Translations under genes and position numbers: made by a program
DNA from: Sysuimicrobium calidum
GTDB lineage: Bacteria > Sysuimicrobiota > Sysuimicrobiia > Sysuimicrobiales > Sysuimicrobiaceae
Length of the DNA stretch: 44,353 nucleotides
Direction of reading: 5' to 3'
Assembly (NCBI GenBank): GCA_031459935.1
Contig: JAVKHN010000014.1
Coordinates: 1 to 44,353, forward strand
Shown: positions 24,927 to 32,679 of the stretch, piece after piece
Layout of the letters: each line of letters opens with the position of its first letter
Numbering within the stretch: the stretch's first letter is position 1
The notes under the pieces: model-generated
Told to the model about the DNA's origin: nothing
Database searches by the model: none
What the model saw: the letters and a program-made list of their open reading frames with translations, nothing else

Positions 24927-25514
24927 TCAGGCAGGGCGGACCCGGAACAGCGGCTGACCGAACTCCACGAACTGGCCGTCCTGGACGAGGATCTCCTCGA
25001 TGACCCCCCGCACACCGGCCCGCACCGCGTTGAACACCTTCATCACCTCGATAAGGCCTACGGTGGTGTCCTCCTCCACGAAGCTGCCCACCGCCACGAA
25101 GGGAGGGGCTCCCGGCTCGGGCTGGGCGTAGAACCGGCCCACGATGGGGGCGCGGATGAACACCGCCTCCTCCACCGCGGTCACCGTGGAGGAGGCCGCG
25201 GGGCCATCCTGTTCCCTCCTCGGAGAGGGCTCCTCACCCTTGATCGCGGCTCCGCTGCTGGGGGCCTCCCTCAGGCCTACCGAGGGAGGGGAGACCGGGA
25301 GGGATCCCGGAGTCACGGAGACAGGGGGTCGCTTGCCCTCCCCCCCAGACGGCTCTCCTCTCTGCTCCTCCACCCTTCCGCCCTTGCTGATGGTCAGTTT
25401 CAGATCCCCGACTTCCAGCTGCAGGAAGTCAAAGGAGGACCGTTCAAGGATCTCCACCAGTTTGACGATCTGCTCGATCTCGGCCTCGGAGAGAAAACCG
25501 ATTCGGTCCTCCAC
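24927..25514 (-). CDS. accB: Biotin carboxyl carrier protein AccB
   Basis: A 195-residue carrier. An N-terminal helical region (residues 8-45, IEQIVKLVEILERSSFDFLQLEVGDLKLTISK) is typical of AccB, followed by a Pro/Ser/Glu-rich linker (about 50-115) and a biotinyl domain whose biotinylated lysine is in IEVMKVFNAV; the common form is EAMK. The C-terminal FVEFGQPLFRV closes the fold. The start is GTG; an upstream ATG in the same region is out of frame. It begins about 50 bases after the tRNA-Trp 3' end, in the place where secE and nusG often lie. Confidence 0.93.
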   Translation of the reverse strand: MEDRIGFLSEAEIEQIVKLVEILERSSFDFLQLEVGDLKLTISKGGRVEEQRGEPSGGEGKRPPVSVTPGSLPVSPPSVGLREAPSSGAAIKGEEPSPRREQDGPAASSTVTAVEEAVFIRAPIVGRFYAQPEPGAPPFVAVGSFVEEDTTVGLIEVMKVFNAVRAGVRGVIEEILVQDGQFVEFGQPLFRVRPA

Positions 25515-25567
25515 GGATCTCCCCCCTCATTCCAGGTACGCGAGGCACAAAACCCAAACAGCGGGCT

Positions 25568-25645
25568 TGGCAGGGGCGCCGGGACTCGAACCCGGAACCT
25601 CCGGTTTTGGAGACCGGCGCTCTGGCCAGTTCGAGCTACGCCCCT
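25568..25645 (-). tRNA. tRNA-Trp (CCA)
   Basis: A 78-base cloverleaf: acceptor AGGGGCG/CGCCCCT, D stem GCTC/GAGC, anticodon stem CCGGT/ACCGG around loop CTCCAAA (anticodon CCA), T arm CCGGG-TTCGAGT-CCCGG, discriminator G and encoded CCA. It lies downstream of tuf and rpmG as in many bacteria, but here it is followed by accB. Confidence 0.97.
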
Positions 25646-25665
25646 GTGGCCGCTCCTTAATGATA

Positions 25666-25851
25666 TCACGAGGCGTGGAGGAGAGCCAGGAACTCCTGGT
25701 ACCGCCAGGGAGCCCGCTTGATCATCTTCTGGACCAGCTGTTCTCTCTCCTCCCGGCTCTGGGCCGTCTGGAAGCGCTTCAGGAGATTCCGGATCCGTTC
25801 CCGCCGGTGACGCCGGCGCCGAAGCTCCCGATCCCGTTCCCGGAGGGGCAT
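25666..25851 (-). CDS. Small highly basic protein of unknown function
   Basis: A 61-residue protein, very rich in Arg and Lys, with a helical N-terminal half (MPLRERDRELRRRRHRRERI) and a C-terminal helix ending APWRYQEFLALLHAS. It resembles small basic proteins that I recall as DUF6800, though this match is from memory. It lies four bases after rpmG and 20 bases before tRNA-Trp, inside the translation operon, so an RNA- or ribosome-binding role is plausible but unproven. Its length, ATG start and tight spacing support a real gene; codon bias alone would not. Confidence 0.6.
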   Translation of the reverse strand: MPLRERDRELRRRRHRRERIRNLLKRFQTAQSREEREQLVQKMIKRAPWRYQEFLALLHAS

Positions 25852-25855
25852 GGTC

Positions 25856-26008
25856 CTACCTCGTCTCCCGGTGTGGGGTGTGCTTGCGGCACCACCTGCA
25901 GTACTTGCGCAGCTCCAACCGGTCAGGGTCGTTTTTCTTATTTTTCTGGGTCACGTAGTTCCGCCGCTTGCACACGGTACACGCGAGCGTGATGATCTCC
26001 CGGGCCAT
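25856..26008 (-). CDS. rpmG: 50S ribosomal protein L33
   Basis: A 50-residue protein, complete and of typical L33 length. It starts MAREIITLACTVCKRRNYVT, contains QKNKKNDPDRLELRKYC and ends in HTPHRETR. Two CxxC pairs (Cys10/13 and Cys37/40) make it the zinc-binding form. It lies between tuf (six bases upstream) and the small basic gene (four bases downstream), a common neighbourhood. The gene is short enough to be missed by length filters. Confidence 0.95.
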   Translation of the reverse strand: MAREIITLACTVCKRRNYVTQKNKKNDPDRLELRKYCRWCRKHTPHRETR

Positions 26009-26014
26009 GCGGCA

Positions 26015-27232
26015 TCACTCCAGGATCTTGGTCACGACCCCAGCCCCTACGGTCCTCCCCCCCTCCCGGATGGCGAACCGCAGCCCTTCCTCCAGGGCGA
26101 TGGGAGCGATGAGCTCTACCTCCAGGTTCACGTTGTCGCCAGGCATGACCATCTCCACCCCGGCGGGGAGCTTGATGGTCCCCGTGACATCCGTGGTCCG
26201 GAAGTAGAACTGCGGCCGGTATCCGCTGAAGAAGGGGGTATGGCGACCTCCCTCCTCCTTGGTGAGCACGTACACCTCCGCCTGGAACTTCGTGTGGGGC
26301 TTGATGCTCCCCGGTTTCGCGATGACCATCCCCCGCTCCACGTCGTCCCGTTCCACCCCGCGCAGCAGGATCCCGATGTTGTCCCCCGCCACAGCCTCAT
26401 CCAGGATCTTCCGGAACATCTCCAGGCCCGTCACCACCGTCTTCCTGGGCTCTGCCCGGAACCCCACGATCTCCACTTCCTCGCCCAGCTTGATGCGGCC
26501 CCGTTCCACCCGACCCGTGGCCACGGTCCCCCGGCCGGTGATGGAGAACACATCCTCCACGCTCATGAGGAAGGGCTTGTCCACATCCCGAACGGGAAGC
26601 GGGATGTAGTTGTCCACCGCATCCATGAGCTCGTAGATCCTATCCACCCAAGGGTCGTCCCCCCTCCGGATGTTGGGGTTGCCCTCCAGGGCCTCCAGGG
26701 CCTTGAGGGCGGAACCCTTCACCACCGGCACCTCGTCCCCGGGGAACCCGTATCGGTTCAGCAGGTCCCGGACCTCGACCTCCACGAGCTCCAGGAGCTC
26801 CGGATCGTCTACCATATCCACCTTGTTGAGGAAGACCACGATGGCTGGGACGTTGACCTGCCGCGCCAGAAGGATGTGCTCCCGGGTCTGGGGCATGGGA
26901 CCGTCCGCAGCGCTCACCACCAGGATGGCCCCGTCCATCTGCGCGGCGCCCGTGATCATGTTCTTGATGTAGTCCGCGTGCCCCGGGCAGTCCACGTGTG
27001 CGTAGTGCCGTTTTTCGGTCTCGTACTCCACGTGACTGATGTTGATGGTAAGCCCCCGGGCCCGCTCTTCCGGCGCGTTGTCGATGTCGTAGTACCCCTT
27101 CGGCTGCGCCAGGCCGTAGTGGGCCATGGCATGGGTGATGGCCGCGGTCAGGGTGGTCTTCCCGTGGTCCACGTGCCCGATGGTCCCGATGTTCACATGG
27201 GGCTTTTTCCGCTCGAACTTCGGCTTCGCCAT
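26015..27232 (-). CDS. tuf: Translation elongation factor Tu
   Basis: A 405-residue EF-Tu, the GTPase that delivers aminoacyl-tRNA to the ribosome. The G motifs are intact: GHVDHGKT (residues 19-26), the switch I region ERARGLTINISHVEYET, DCPGHADYI and NKVDMVDD, then domain 2 (GRGTVATGRVERG, VGFR) and domain 3 ending REGGRTVGAGVVTKILE. It is about ten residues longer than the E. coli protein, with insertions of the type often seen in thermophiles (for example around EALEGNPNIRRGDDPW). The ATG has GGAGG upstream. It lies 28 bases downstream of tRNA-Thr and shares its promoter. Confidence 0.98.
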   Translation of the reverse strand: MAKPKFERKKPHVNIGTIGHVDHGKTTLTAAITHAMAHYGLAQPKGYYDIDNAPEERARGLTINISHVEYETEKRHYAHVDCPGHADYIKNMITGAAQMDGAILVVSAADGPMPQTREHILLARQVNVPAIVVFLNKVDMVDDPELLELVEVEVRDLLNRYGFPGDEVPVVKGSALKALEALEGNPNIRRGDDPWVDRIYELMDAVDNYIPLPVRDVDKPFLMSVEDVFSITGRGTVATGRVERGRIKLGEEVEIVGFRAEPRKTVVTGLEMFRKILDEAVAGDNIGILLRGVERDDVERGMVIAKPGSIKPHTKFQAEVYVLTKEEGGRHTPFFSGYRPQFYFRTTDVTGTIKLPAGVEMVMPGDNVNLEVELIAPIALEEGLRFAIREGGRTVGAGVVTKILE

Positions 27233-27260
27233 ACAGATCCTCCCTACAGGAAATCCTGGC

Positions 27261-27336
<76 letters not shown>

Positions 27337-27405
27337 ACACTCCCATAGCGCGCCTCAGGGCACAAGCCGCTTCGGCCCGGGGTCCGTGGGCCCAAACCCC
27401 CGACG

Positions 27406-27433
27406 ATTATAGCAATGCCCCCCCCCGTGTCAA
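27406..27433 (-). promoter_or_regulatory. Consensus promoter of the tRNA-Thr-tuf-rpmG-tRNA-Trp operon
   Basis: On the minus strand a perfect TTGACA (27428-27433) and a perfect TATAAT (27406-27411) are separated by 16 bases. The spacer contains a run of nine G residues. The predicted start lies about 60 bases before tRNA-Thr. This is the strongest promoter in the window, as expected for EF-Tu. Confidence 0.9.
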
Positions 27434-27640
27434 GGAAGCGAAGCCCCTCGCAGACGACACCCCCTCCCCCCACCGACGCACCCCGGCCCCCGGAGGGCTC
27501 TCTCCCGGGCCGGGCCCGAAGCCCGATCCCCCGGCCAGCCCCGCAAGCTGTCCCGGCAGGAGGCCCTTGCGCAGCGGGGAGAGGATTCCTAGGATAGGGG
27601 ATGCTGTGACGCAGGTCGGTATGGGGCGAGGAGAGAGCAC
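27434..27640 (+). promoter_or_regulatory. Intergenic region with a candidate promoter for the polyamine operon
   Basis: The gap from tRNA-Thr to the arginine decarboxylase gene is about 300 bases. Beyond the tuf promoter it is very C-rich, with no open reading frame that I would defend. A possible plus-strand promoter is TTGCGC (27567-27572), 17 bases, TAGGAT (27590-27595). GAGGAGAG just before 27641 is the ribosome site. Confidence 0.45.
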
Positions 27641-28102
27641 ATGTGGATGGTGCCGAAGGCCATCACCCTGACCGCGGGATCTGGGGAAGGGAGTACGGAG
27701 ATCAACGCCTTCGACCGGGCCCTCCTCAACGCCGGGATCGCGAATCTGAACTTCCTCCGGGTCACCAGCATCCTGCCCGCCGGCTGTCGGGTCGTCCCCA
27801 TGCGGAGGATTCCGGCGGGGACCTTCATGCCCGCGGTGTACGCACGGATCAGCAGCCACGTCCCCGGGGAACGCATTGCGGCCGCCATCGGTGTGGGCTT
27901 CAGCGAGGATTCGTACGGGGTGATCATGGAGTACTCCCACCGGGGGACCGCTGAAAACGCGGAGCAGATCGTTCGTCGAATGGTGCGGGAGGCCTTCGAG
28001 AGCCGCGATCTGCGGTTGCGGGAGGTGGTGGTGGAGTCCACGGAGCACGTGGTGGAACGCATCGGGTGCTCCGTGGCCGCGGTGCTTTTCTGGCCCGACT
28101 GA
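27641..28102 (+). CDS. Pyruvoyl-dependent arginine decarboxylase
   Basis: A 153-residue proenzyme of the family first described in Methanocaldococcus (PvlArgDC). It decarboxylates arginine to agmatine. The self-cleavage site is visible as NFLRVTSILPAGC: cleavage between Thr42 and Ser43 would turn the serine into the pyruvoyl group. Other family landmarks are LTAGSGEGSTEINAFDRAL near the N terminus and the acidic GVGFSEDSYGVIMEYSHRG segment bearing the conserved Glu. It leads an operon with speE and speB, which supports biosynthetic use rather than acid resistance. The ATG has GAGGAG upstream. Confidence 0.92.
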   Translation: MWMVPKAITLTAGSGEGSTEINAFDRALLNAGIANLNFLRVTSILPAGCRVVPMRRIPAGTFMPAVYARISSHVPGERIAAAIGVGFSEDSYGVIMEYSHRGTAENAEQIVRRMVREAFESRDLRLREVVVESTEHVVERIGCSVAAVLFWPD

Positions 28103-28173
28103 ACCGTCATGCGAAGGATCTGCCCACACCCCGATCGGCCTTGATTTGGGCAAGGACACAGGAGGAAGAAGTG

Positions 28174-29016
28174 ATGGAGGAGTGGTTCCGGGACACCGGT
28201 GGGGAAGGATTCGCCAACGCATATCGCATCGACGAAGTGCTCTTCGATGGACGTTCCCGCTATCAGCACGTGCAGGTGGTGCGCAATGCGTTTTTCGGCC
28301 GGATGCTCCTCCTGGACGAGGCGGTGCAGACCACGGAGGCGGATGAGTTCATCTACCACGAGATGCTGGCGCACCTCCCCCTCGTGACGCACCCTGCTCC
28401 CACTTCCCTCCTCATCATCGGAGGGGGAGATGGGGGACTGCTGGAGGAAGCCCTCAAGCATCCCCTGAGGCAGGCGGTGATGGTGGAGATCGACGAGATG
28501 GTGGTGGAGGTCATCCGACGGTACATCCCGGAGATCCCGAGGGGCGCCTTTGAGGACCCCCGGGTGGAGCTCCGGTTCGAGGATGGATCTGCCTACGTTC
28601 GCCGCACAGAGAGGCGGTTCGATGTGGCCCTGGTGGACTCCACGGACCCCCAGGGACCCTCGGTGTCTCTTTTCAGCGCGGAGTTCTACGGGGATCTCCA
28701 CCGCCTTCTCACGGAGGAGGGAGTGGTGGCCGTGCAGAGCGGGTCCCCCCTCTACCAGCGCGACCTCATCGTGCAGGTCCGGCGGAACCTAAAGCAGCAC
28801 TTCCCCATCGTCCGCACCTTCCTGGTCCCCATCCCCACGTATCCGGGGGCCTTCTGGTCCTTCACCCTTGGCTCCAAGGGGCCGGATCCCCTGGCGATCT
28901 CTCCGGGGGTGATCGAGGATCGGATCGCGGGGATGAACCTCCAGTACTACACCGCAGCCCGCCACCACGAGTCCCTCATGACCCCTCCCTTCCTGCGCGA
29001 GGTGCTCGAGGCGTAG
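28174..29016 (+). CDS. speE: Polyamine aminopropyltransferase (spermidine synthase family)
   Basis: A 280-residue aminopropyltransferase, which uses decarboxylated S-adenosylmethionine. The N-terminal beta domain has FDGRSRYQHVQVV and GRMLLLDEAVQTTEADEFIYHE; the Rossmann part has LLIIGGGDGGLLEE, MVEIDEMVVE and the acceptor-side VDSTDPQGP, then QSGSPLYQ and PTYPGAFWSF. The ATG at 28174 has AGGAGG eight bases upstream; a GTG three bases earlier is an alternative, and a longer reading overlaps the decarboxylase gene and is rejected. Its end overlaps speB by one base. Lying between the agmatine-producing and ureohydrolase genes, it may aminopropylate agmatine rather than putrescine. Confidence 0.92.
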   Translation: MEEWFRDTGGEGFANAYRIDEVLFDGRSRYQHVQVVRNAFFGRMLLLDEAVQTTEADEFIYHEMLAHLPLVTHPAPTSLLIIGGGDGGLLEEALKHPLRQAVMVEIDEMVVEVIRRYIPEIPRGAFEDPRVELRFEDGSAYVRRTERRFDVALVDSTDPQGPSVSLFSAEFYGDLHRLLTEEGVVAVQSGSPLYQRDLIVQVRRNLKQHFPIVRTFLVPIPTYPGAFWSFTLGSKGPDPLAISPGVIEDRIAGMNLQYYTAARHHESLMTPPFLREVLEA

Positions 29017-29852
29017 TGCGGTTCCTGGGCACCCGCAGGACCCCACGTCCGGCAGCGGCGATCCTCGGCGTCCCGTACGACGGCACCCAGTCCTACCGGC
29101 GCGGGGCGGCGCAAGGCCCGGAGGCCATCCGGGCCGCCTCCTGGAGCCTGGAGACCTACAGTCCTGAGTGGAAGAGGGATCTCCAGGCGCACCTCACGGT
29201 GGCGGACCTGGGGGATCTCTCCGTGGCGGGGCTCGACCCTTCCGCCATGGTGGAGGCGGTGGCCCGAGCGGTGGCCTCCCTGGACGCGAACACCGCTCCG
29301 GTGCTGCTGGGGGGCGACCACACCCTCACCCTGGGCGCGGTACGGGCACTCGCAGCCCGCCATCCGGACCTCATGGTGGTCCAGCTCGATGCCCACGCGG
29401 ATCTGCGGGAGGCCTACGAGGGGAATCGGCTGTCCCACGCCTGTGTGATGCGGCGGGTGTGGGAGGCGGTGGGCGACCGCCGGATCGTGCAGCTGGGGAT
29501 ACGGTCCGGAACTCCGGAGGAATTTGCGTTCGCGCGGGCACACTGCCGGTGGAGCCTGGGTGCTCTTATCGTCCCGGACACGGTGCGGCACGAGCTCCAG
29601 CAGGCCCCGGTTTACCTCACCCTGGACCTGGACGTACTGGATCCAGCCTTCGTGCCGGGGGTCGGGAACCCAGAACCGGGCGGGCCCTCCTTCCAAGAGC
29701 TCTGCGGGGCCCTGCGGAACCTGGGGCGTCTACGGGTGGTGGGGTTGGACGTGGTGGAACTGGCCCCGCCCATGGACCCTTCCGGGGTAAGTGCGGTGGT
29801 GGCCGCCAAGCTCCTCCGGGAGCTCCTCCTGCAGTTCTTCACCGCCGGGTGA
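29016..29852 (+). CDS. speB: Agmatinase / aminopropylagmatine ureohydrolase
   Basis: A 278-residue ureohydrolase with a binuclear manganese site. Metal-ligand motifs are present: GGDHTLTLG, VVQLDAHADLRE and TLDLDVLDPAF, and the early ILGVPYDGTQSYRRGAAQGPEAIR is characteristic of SpeB. It removes urea from agmatine to give putrescine, or from N1-aminopropylagmatine to give spermidine. It starts with GTG in the overlapping TAGTG of speE. Its 3' end overlaps the convergent RseB-like gene by 14 bases. Arginase and formimidoylglutamase are less likely because the decarboxylase is in the same operon. Confidence 0.9.
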   Translation: MRFLGTRRTPRPAAAILGVPYDGTQSYRRGAAQGPEAIRAASWSLETYSPEWKRDLQAHLTVADLGDLSVAGLDPSAMVEAVARAVASLDANTAPVLLGGDHTLTLGAVRALAARHPDLMVVQLDAHADLREAYEGNRLSHACVMRRVWEAVGDRRIVQLGIRSGTPEEFAFARAHCRWSLGALIVPDTVRHELQQAPVYLTLDLDVLDPAFVPGVGNPEPGGPSFQELCGALRNLGRLRVVGLDVVELAPPMDPSGVSAVVAAKLLRELLLQFFTAG

Positions 29853-31059
29853 GCTCGAAGCGCACCTGCTCATGGAACCCCTCCAGGAGCTCCAGGAACT
29901 CCCGGCGGAGGGGGCCGGCGCTCGCCGCGGGGAGGGGACCAGGGCTCAGGAGTGCACGGATCTCCGCAAAGGTCAACCCGCGATCCCGAAGGTCCTCGAT
30001 CCGGTCCTGGGGGATGCCCGTGGCCCGGTGGAGGGCGAGGATCCGGTCCGCTTCTGTCCCGGGATCCGTCCCCTGGGCAAAGGCCAACAGGACCGCGCTG
30101 GGGACGTTGCCCACGGCGGTGAACCGAAGCCCCGCCTGCTCCCACATCAGGACCCGGAAGGCCCCGAAAGCATACAGGCGCGCCTCGAGACCCCCGCGGC
30201 GCAGGGGAAACCCGACGGGAGGGAACTTCATGCGACCGGCCGGGACCTGGAACAGGGAGACCGTGGTTGCCCCGTCCCCGTACCGGAGGACCACGGCCTG
30301 TACACCACCAAGACGAACGGTTCCGGCACCGCGGTACCGGAATCCCGCGGGCACCTCCGCGGGTACTACAGGGAGGAAGCCCACGTGCGCGGCCAGCTCC
30401 GAGAGACGGGCGGCTCGAAAGCCGTCCGATCGGAGGTCCACCACCCGGGCCCTGGCAGGAGGCCGGAACCGGAAGAGGGCAGGAGGCAGGTCTGCCACGA
30501 TGCTGATCCGGGTGAAGGAAGAGGCGAAGAACACCCCACGTTCCGGATCCGATTCCTGCCAGGCAAGGATCAACCCCGTAGCCCGATCCACCCAGACCCT
30601 CCGGTGGACACCCTGGTCCCTCGGGACGACCTCCAGGAGGTAGGCAGGGCGTGCCACGACCTGGGTGATCCCCAGGAGCCGCACGCGGTAACGATCAGCA
30701 AGCGCCTCCAGCTCCTGGGGGCCCGGACGGCCCAGAGACGGACCTCGCACCACGAGGTGGACGGAGGGTTCATAGTGCCAGGTCTCCTGACCGGTGTCTA
30801 CGAAGATCCGCCCCGCGACCCTCTCCGGAGAGAGGTACTCCATCCGGTAGGCATAGAGACGTCGGTGCATCTCCAGCAGGGTAACAGACTCCACCCTGCC
30901 TCCCCGATGGACTGCGAGGACCTTGGTTCCCTCGTAGTTCACCGTCTGGGGCGCCGACAGCGCCAACCGGAGAATGGTCAAGGGGGAATCCACTCGGCCG
31001 CCCGCGCCCCCTCCCGCCGCCAGCGCCACGACAGCCAACACCGCACCCCAGCGGCTCAC
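29839..31059 (-). CDS. RseB/MucB-like sigma-factor regulatory protein
   Basis: A 406-residue exported protein. A short hydrophobic signal (SRWGAVLAVVALAAGGGAGG) is followed by a LolA/RseB-type beta domain (about residues 30-220) with YEGTKVLAVH, LLEMHRRLYAYRMEYLSP, TWHYEPS and RVWVDRATGLILAWQES. A second region (about 235-330) has the AAHVGFLPVVPAEVPAGFRY pattern of MucB C-terminal domains. Such proteins bind the periplasmic part of the anti-sigma factor and tune its proteolysis. The GTG start overlaps the anti-sigma stop by four bases (GTGA). A helical C-terminal extension (about 350-406) ending in VRFELTRR is not part of RseB as I know it. Confidence 0.8.
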   Translation of the reverse strand: MSRWGAVLAVVALAAGGGAGGRVDSPLTILRLALSAPQTVNYEGTKVLAVHRGGRVESVTLLEMHRRLYAYRMEYLSPERVAGRIFVDTGQETWHYEPSVHLVVRGPSLGRPGPQELEALADRYRVRLLGITQVVARPAYLLEVVPRDQGVHRRVWVDRATGLILAWQESDPERGVFFASSFTRISIVADLPPALFRFRPPARARVVDLRSDGFRAARLSELAAHVGFLPVVPAEVPAGFRYRGAGTVRLGGVQAVVLRYGDGATTVSLFQVPAGRMKFPPVGFPLRRGGLEARLYAFGAFRVLMWEQAGLRFTAVGNVPSAVLLAFAQGTDPGTEADRILALHRATGIPQDRIEDLRDRGLTFAEIRALLSPGPLPAASAGPLRREFLELLEGFHEQVRFELTRR

Positions 31060-31577
31060 CGGATCTCCTCCGGAGGGCGTTCCCCCGCGAGGGAGAGGTT
31101 GGCATCCGTGAGGGTGATGCCCAGGTAGGCCCGATCCACAAGGGGATTCGAGGAGGCCTCGTGGACATGCTCCCACACGAAGCGTTCCACCACCCTCTCC
31201 GCATCCGGGGAGCCGCTCCTCCCCCCCATGCGGAGGAGGGGAGCGGCTCCGAGCAATGCGACCGCCACCGCAGAGGCCACTGCGACCGCGATCCGGGTCG
31301 GGGCGTTCGCGAACAGCCAGCGGATCGTGCGCAGGCGGCCCGACCACCCCTTGGCGATCCCCACCCCTTGCACGGCCCGGAGGACCCCTGCGGTGACCCC
31401 CTCCGGAAGGGGCCGGTCCGGAAGGCCCCGGAGCACTCCACGTACCCAGCGCAGCTCCTCCAGGAACGCGCGGGCCTCCGGATCCATGCGCAGGAGCCGT
31501 TCGATCTCCACCCGCTCCTGGGGCGTCACCTCCTCGTCCAGATAACAGGAGAGCAGCCGTTCCAGGCGGTGGTTCAC
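31056..31577 (-). CDS. Membrane anti-sigma factor
   Basis: A 173-residue protein with an N-terminal cytoplasmic anti-sigma domain (MNHRLERLLSCYLDEEVTPQ, residues 1-20, then RVEIERLLRMDPEARAFLEEL), one membrane helix (about residues 93-113, rich in Ala and Val) and an extracytoplasmic tail. Only one cysteine is present, so it is not of the zinc-binding HxxxCxxC type. It overlaps the sigma gene by four bases (ATGA) and the RseB-like gene by four bases, giving a classic sigma, anti-sigma, co-regulator operon. Envelope stress is the usual signal of such systems; nothing here identifies it. Confidence 0.87.
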   Translation of the reverse strand: MNHRLERLLSCYLDEEVTPQERVEIERLLRMDPEARAFLEELRWVRGVLRGLPDRPLPEGVTAGVLRAVQGVGIAKGWSGRLRTIRWLFANAPTRIAVAVASAVAVALLGAAPLLRMGGRSGSPDAERVVERFVWEHVHEASSNPLVDRAYLGITLTDANLSLAGERPPEEIR

Positions 31578-32221
31578 ACCCCTCCCTCCTCTACCCAGGT
31601 GCGGTCCGCGCCCGCCCGACGGTAGAGGGGTTTTAGGCGATCCCGGAGGAAGCGCCTCGCCCGGTGCAGGCGTGACTTCACCGTCCCGATGGGAATCCGC
31701 AGGATATGGGCCACCTCCTCGTAGGAAAACCCCTGGATGTCCACCAGGACCACCACCGCCCGGAGGTCCGGGGCCAGGGCCCCCAGAGCGCTCTGGATCT
31801 CGGCGTCCATCACAGGACTCACCACCTGCTCCTCAGGGTTGCTGGAGGGGTCCAGCACCGTCCGCTCCACCTCGTTCCCCCGGGGGGTGGTGACCGGAAC
31901 GTCCAGGGACTCCACCCGTATCCTCCCCCGCTTCCGGAGCTGGTCGAGGAAGAGGTTCAGGACGATCCGGTACAGCCATGCCTCCAGCGGCACCCCGGGC
32001 TCGATCCGGGCAAGCGCCCGGTAGACCCGCAGGAAGGCCTCCTGGGTCAGGTCCTTCGCATCGGCCTCGTTCCCGCTCAGGCGGTACGCGATGTTGTAGA
32101 CGTGCCGGCCATAGCGATGGACGATGGCCTCGAAGTGCGCGATCTCCCCCTCGGCAGCGGCTGAGCGGCCTGCCGGGGAATCCGGCACCAGGGCACCTTC
32201 AAAGAGATCTGCCACGCCCAT
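31574..32221 (-). CDS. ECF RNA polymerase sigma factor (RpoE-like)
   Basis: A 215-residue ECF sigma factor. Region 2 is visible as FEAIVHRYGRHVYNIAYRLSG and DAKDLTQEAFLRVYRAL (about residues 30-75), with the WLYRIVLNLFLDQLRKR end of region 2. A longer than usual linker (about 100-140) carries VTTPRGNEVERTV. Region 4 has LAPDLRAVVVLVDIQGFSYEEVA and IPIGTVKSRLHRARRFLR. The ATG at 32221 is chosen over one 39 bases upstream because the family starts near here, though neither has a good ribosome site. A -35/-10 pair immediately upstream would make the message nearly leaderless. Confidence 0.92.
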   Translation of the reverse strand: MGVADLFEGALVPDSPAGRSAAAEGEIAHFEAIVHRYGRHVYNIAYRLSGNEADAKDLTQEAFLRVYRALARIEPGVPLEAWLYRIVLNLFLDQLRKRGRIRVESLDVPVTTPRGNEVERTVLDPSSNPEEQVVSPVMDAEIQSALGALAPDLRAVVVLVDIQGFSYEEVAHILRIPIGTVKSRLHRARRFLRDRLKPLYRRAGADRTWVEEGGV

Positions 32222-32224
32222 CCC

Positions 32225-32250
32225 TACGGAGGAAGGGCAGAACCGGTTCC
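32225..32250 (-). promoter_or_regulatory. Possible ECF-type autoregulated promoter
   Basis: On the minus strand GGAACC (32245-32250), 16 bases, then CGTA (32225-32228) resembles the GGAAC...CGT pattern of ECF promoters. It is only a few bases before the sigma gene ATG. The motif is short and could be chance. Confidence 0.3.
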
Positions 32251-32304
32251 GTCCCGCCACGGGGTTCTCCCAACGCAGCCTCCCAGGACGTTAACTCCTT
32301 TGGA

Positions 32305-32676
32305 ATGCCGGAGCTCCCCCCTCGGCAGACCCTGCTCATCGCCCTGGCGGCCGCGCTGGTCATAGGGGCCCTGCTGGCCCGCAATCTGTTTTCCGTCGCC
32401 CCACCCGTGGTGATCCAGGCTCCGGACGGACCCTCCTCCGGCCCCGCGCCTCCGCGCGTCCACCCTCCTGTTGAGTTCACCGGACCCCTCTCCCTCAACG
32501 CCGCTACCCAGGAGGAGCTGGAGCGGCTACCGGGGATCGGACCGAAGCTCGCCCGTCGCATCGTCCAGGATCGAGCCCTCCAGGGCCCGTATACCCGGGT
32601 GGAGGACCTCCTACGGATCAGGGGCATCGGTCCGAAGCTCCTCGAGCGGATCCGCCCCTATGTCCGGGTGCCCTGA
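32305..32676 (+). CDS. comEA: ComEA-like helix-hairpin-helix DNA-binding protein
   Basis: A 123-residue membrane-anchored protein: one N-terminal helix (about residues 8-28), a Pro-rich linker, and a C-terminal domain with two helix-hairpin-helix motifs, SLNAATQEELERLPGIGPKL and YTRVEDLLRIRGIGPKLLERI. This is the DNA-receptor module of ComEA, which in competent bacteria pulls DNA across the wall. The SLBB domain of Bacillus ComEA is absent, so it is the short form. No comEC follows; the next gene is convergent leuS, three bases away. The start has no clear ribosome site, but it is the only ATG before the membrane helix. It is divergent from the ECF sigma gene. Confidence 0.82.
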   Translation: MPELPPRQTLLIALAAALVIGALLARNLFSVAPPVVIQAPDGPSSGPAPPRVHPPVEFTGPLSLNAATQEELERLPGIGPKLARRIVQDRALQGPYTRVEDLLRIRGIGPKLLERIRPYVRVP

Positions 32677-32679
32677 GGG

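Noticed and set aside
27407..28701. Minus-strand open frames opposite the polyamine operon
   Set aside because: They overlap complete genes for arginine decarboxylase and SpeE and give no recognisable protein.
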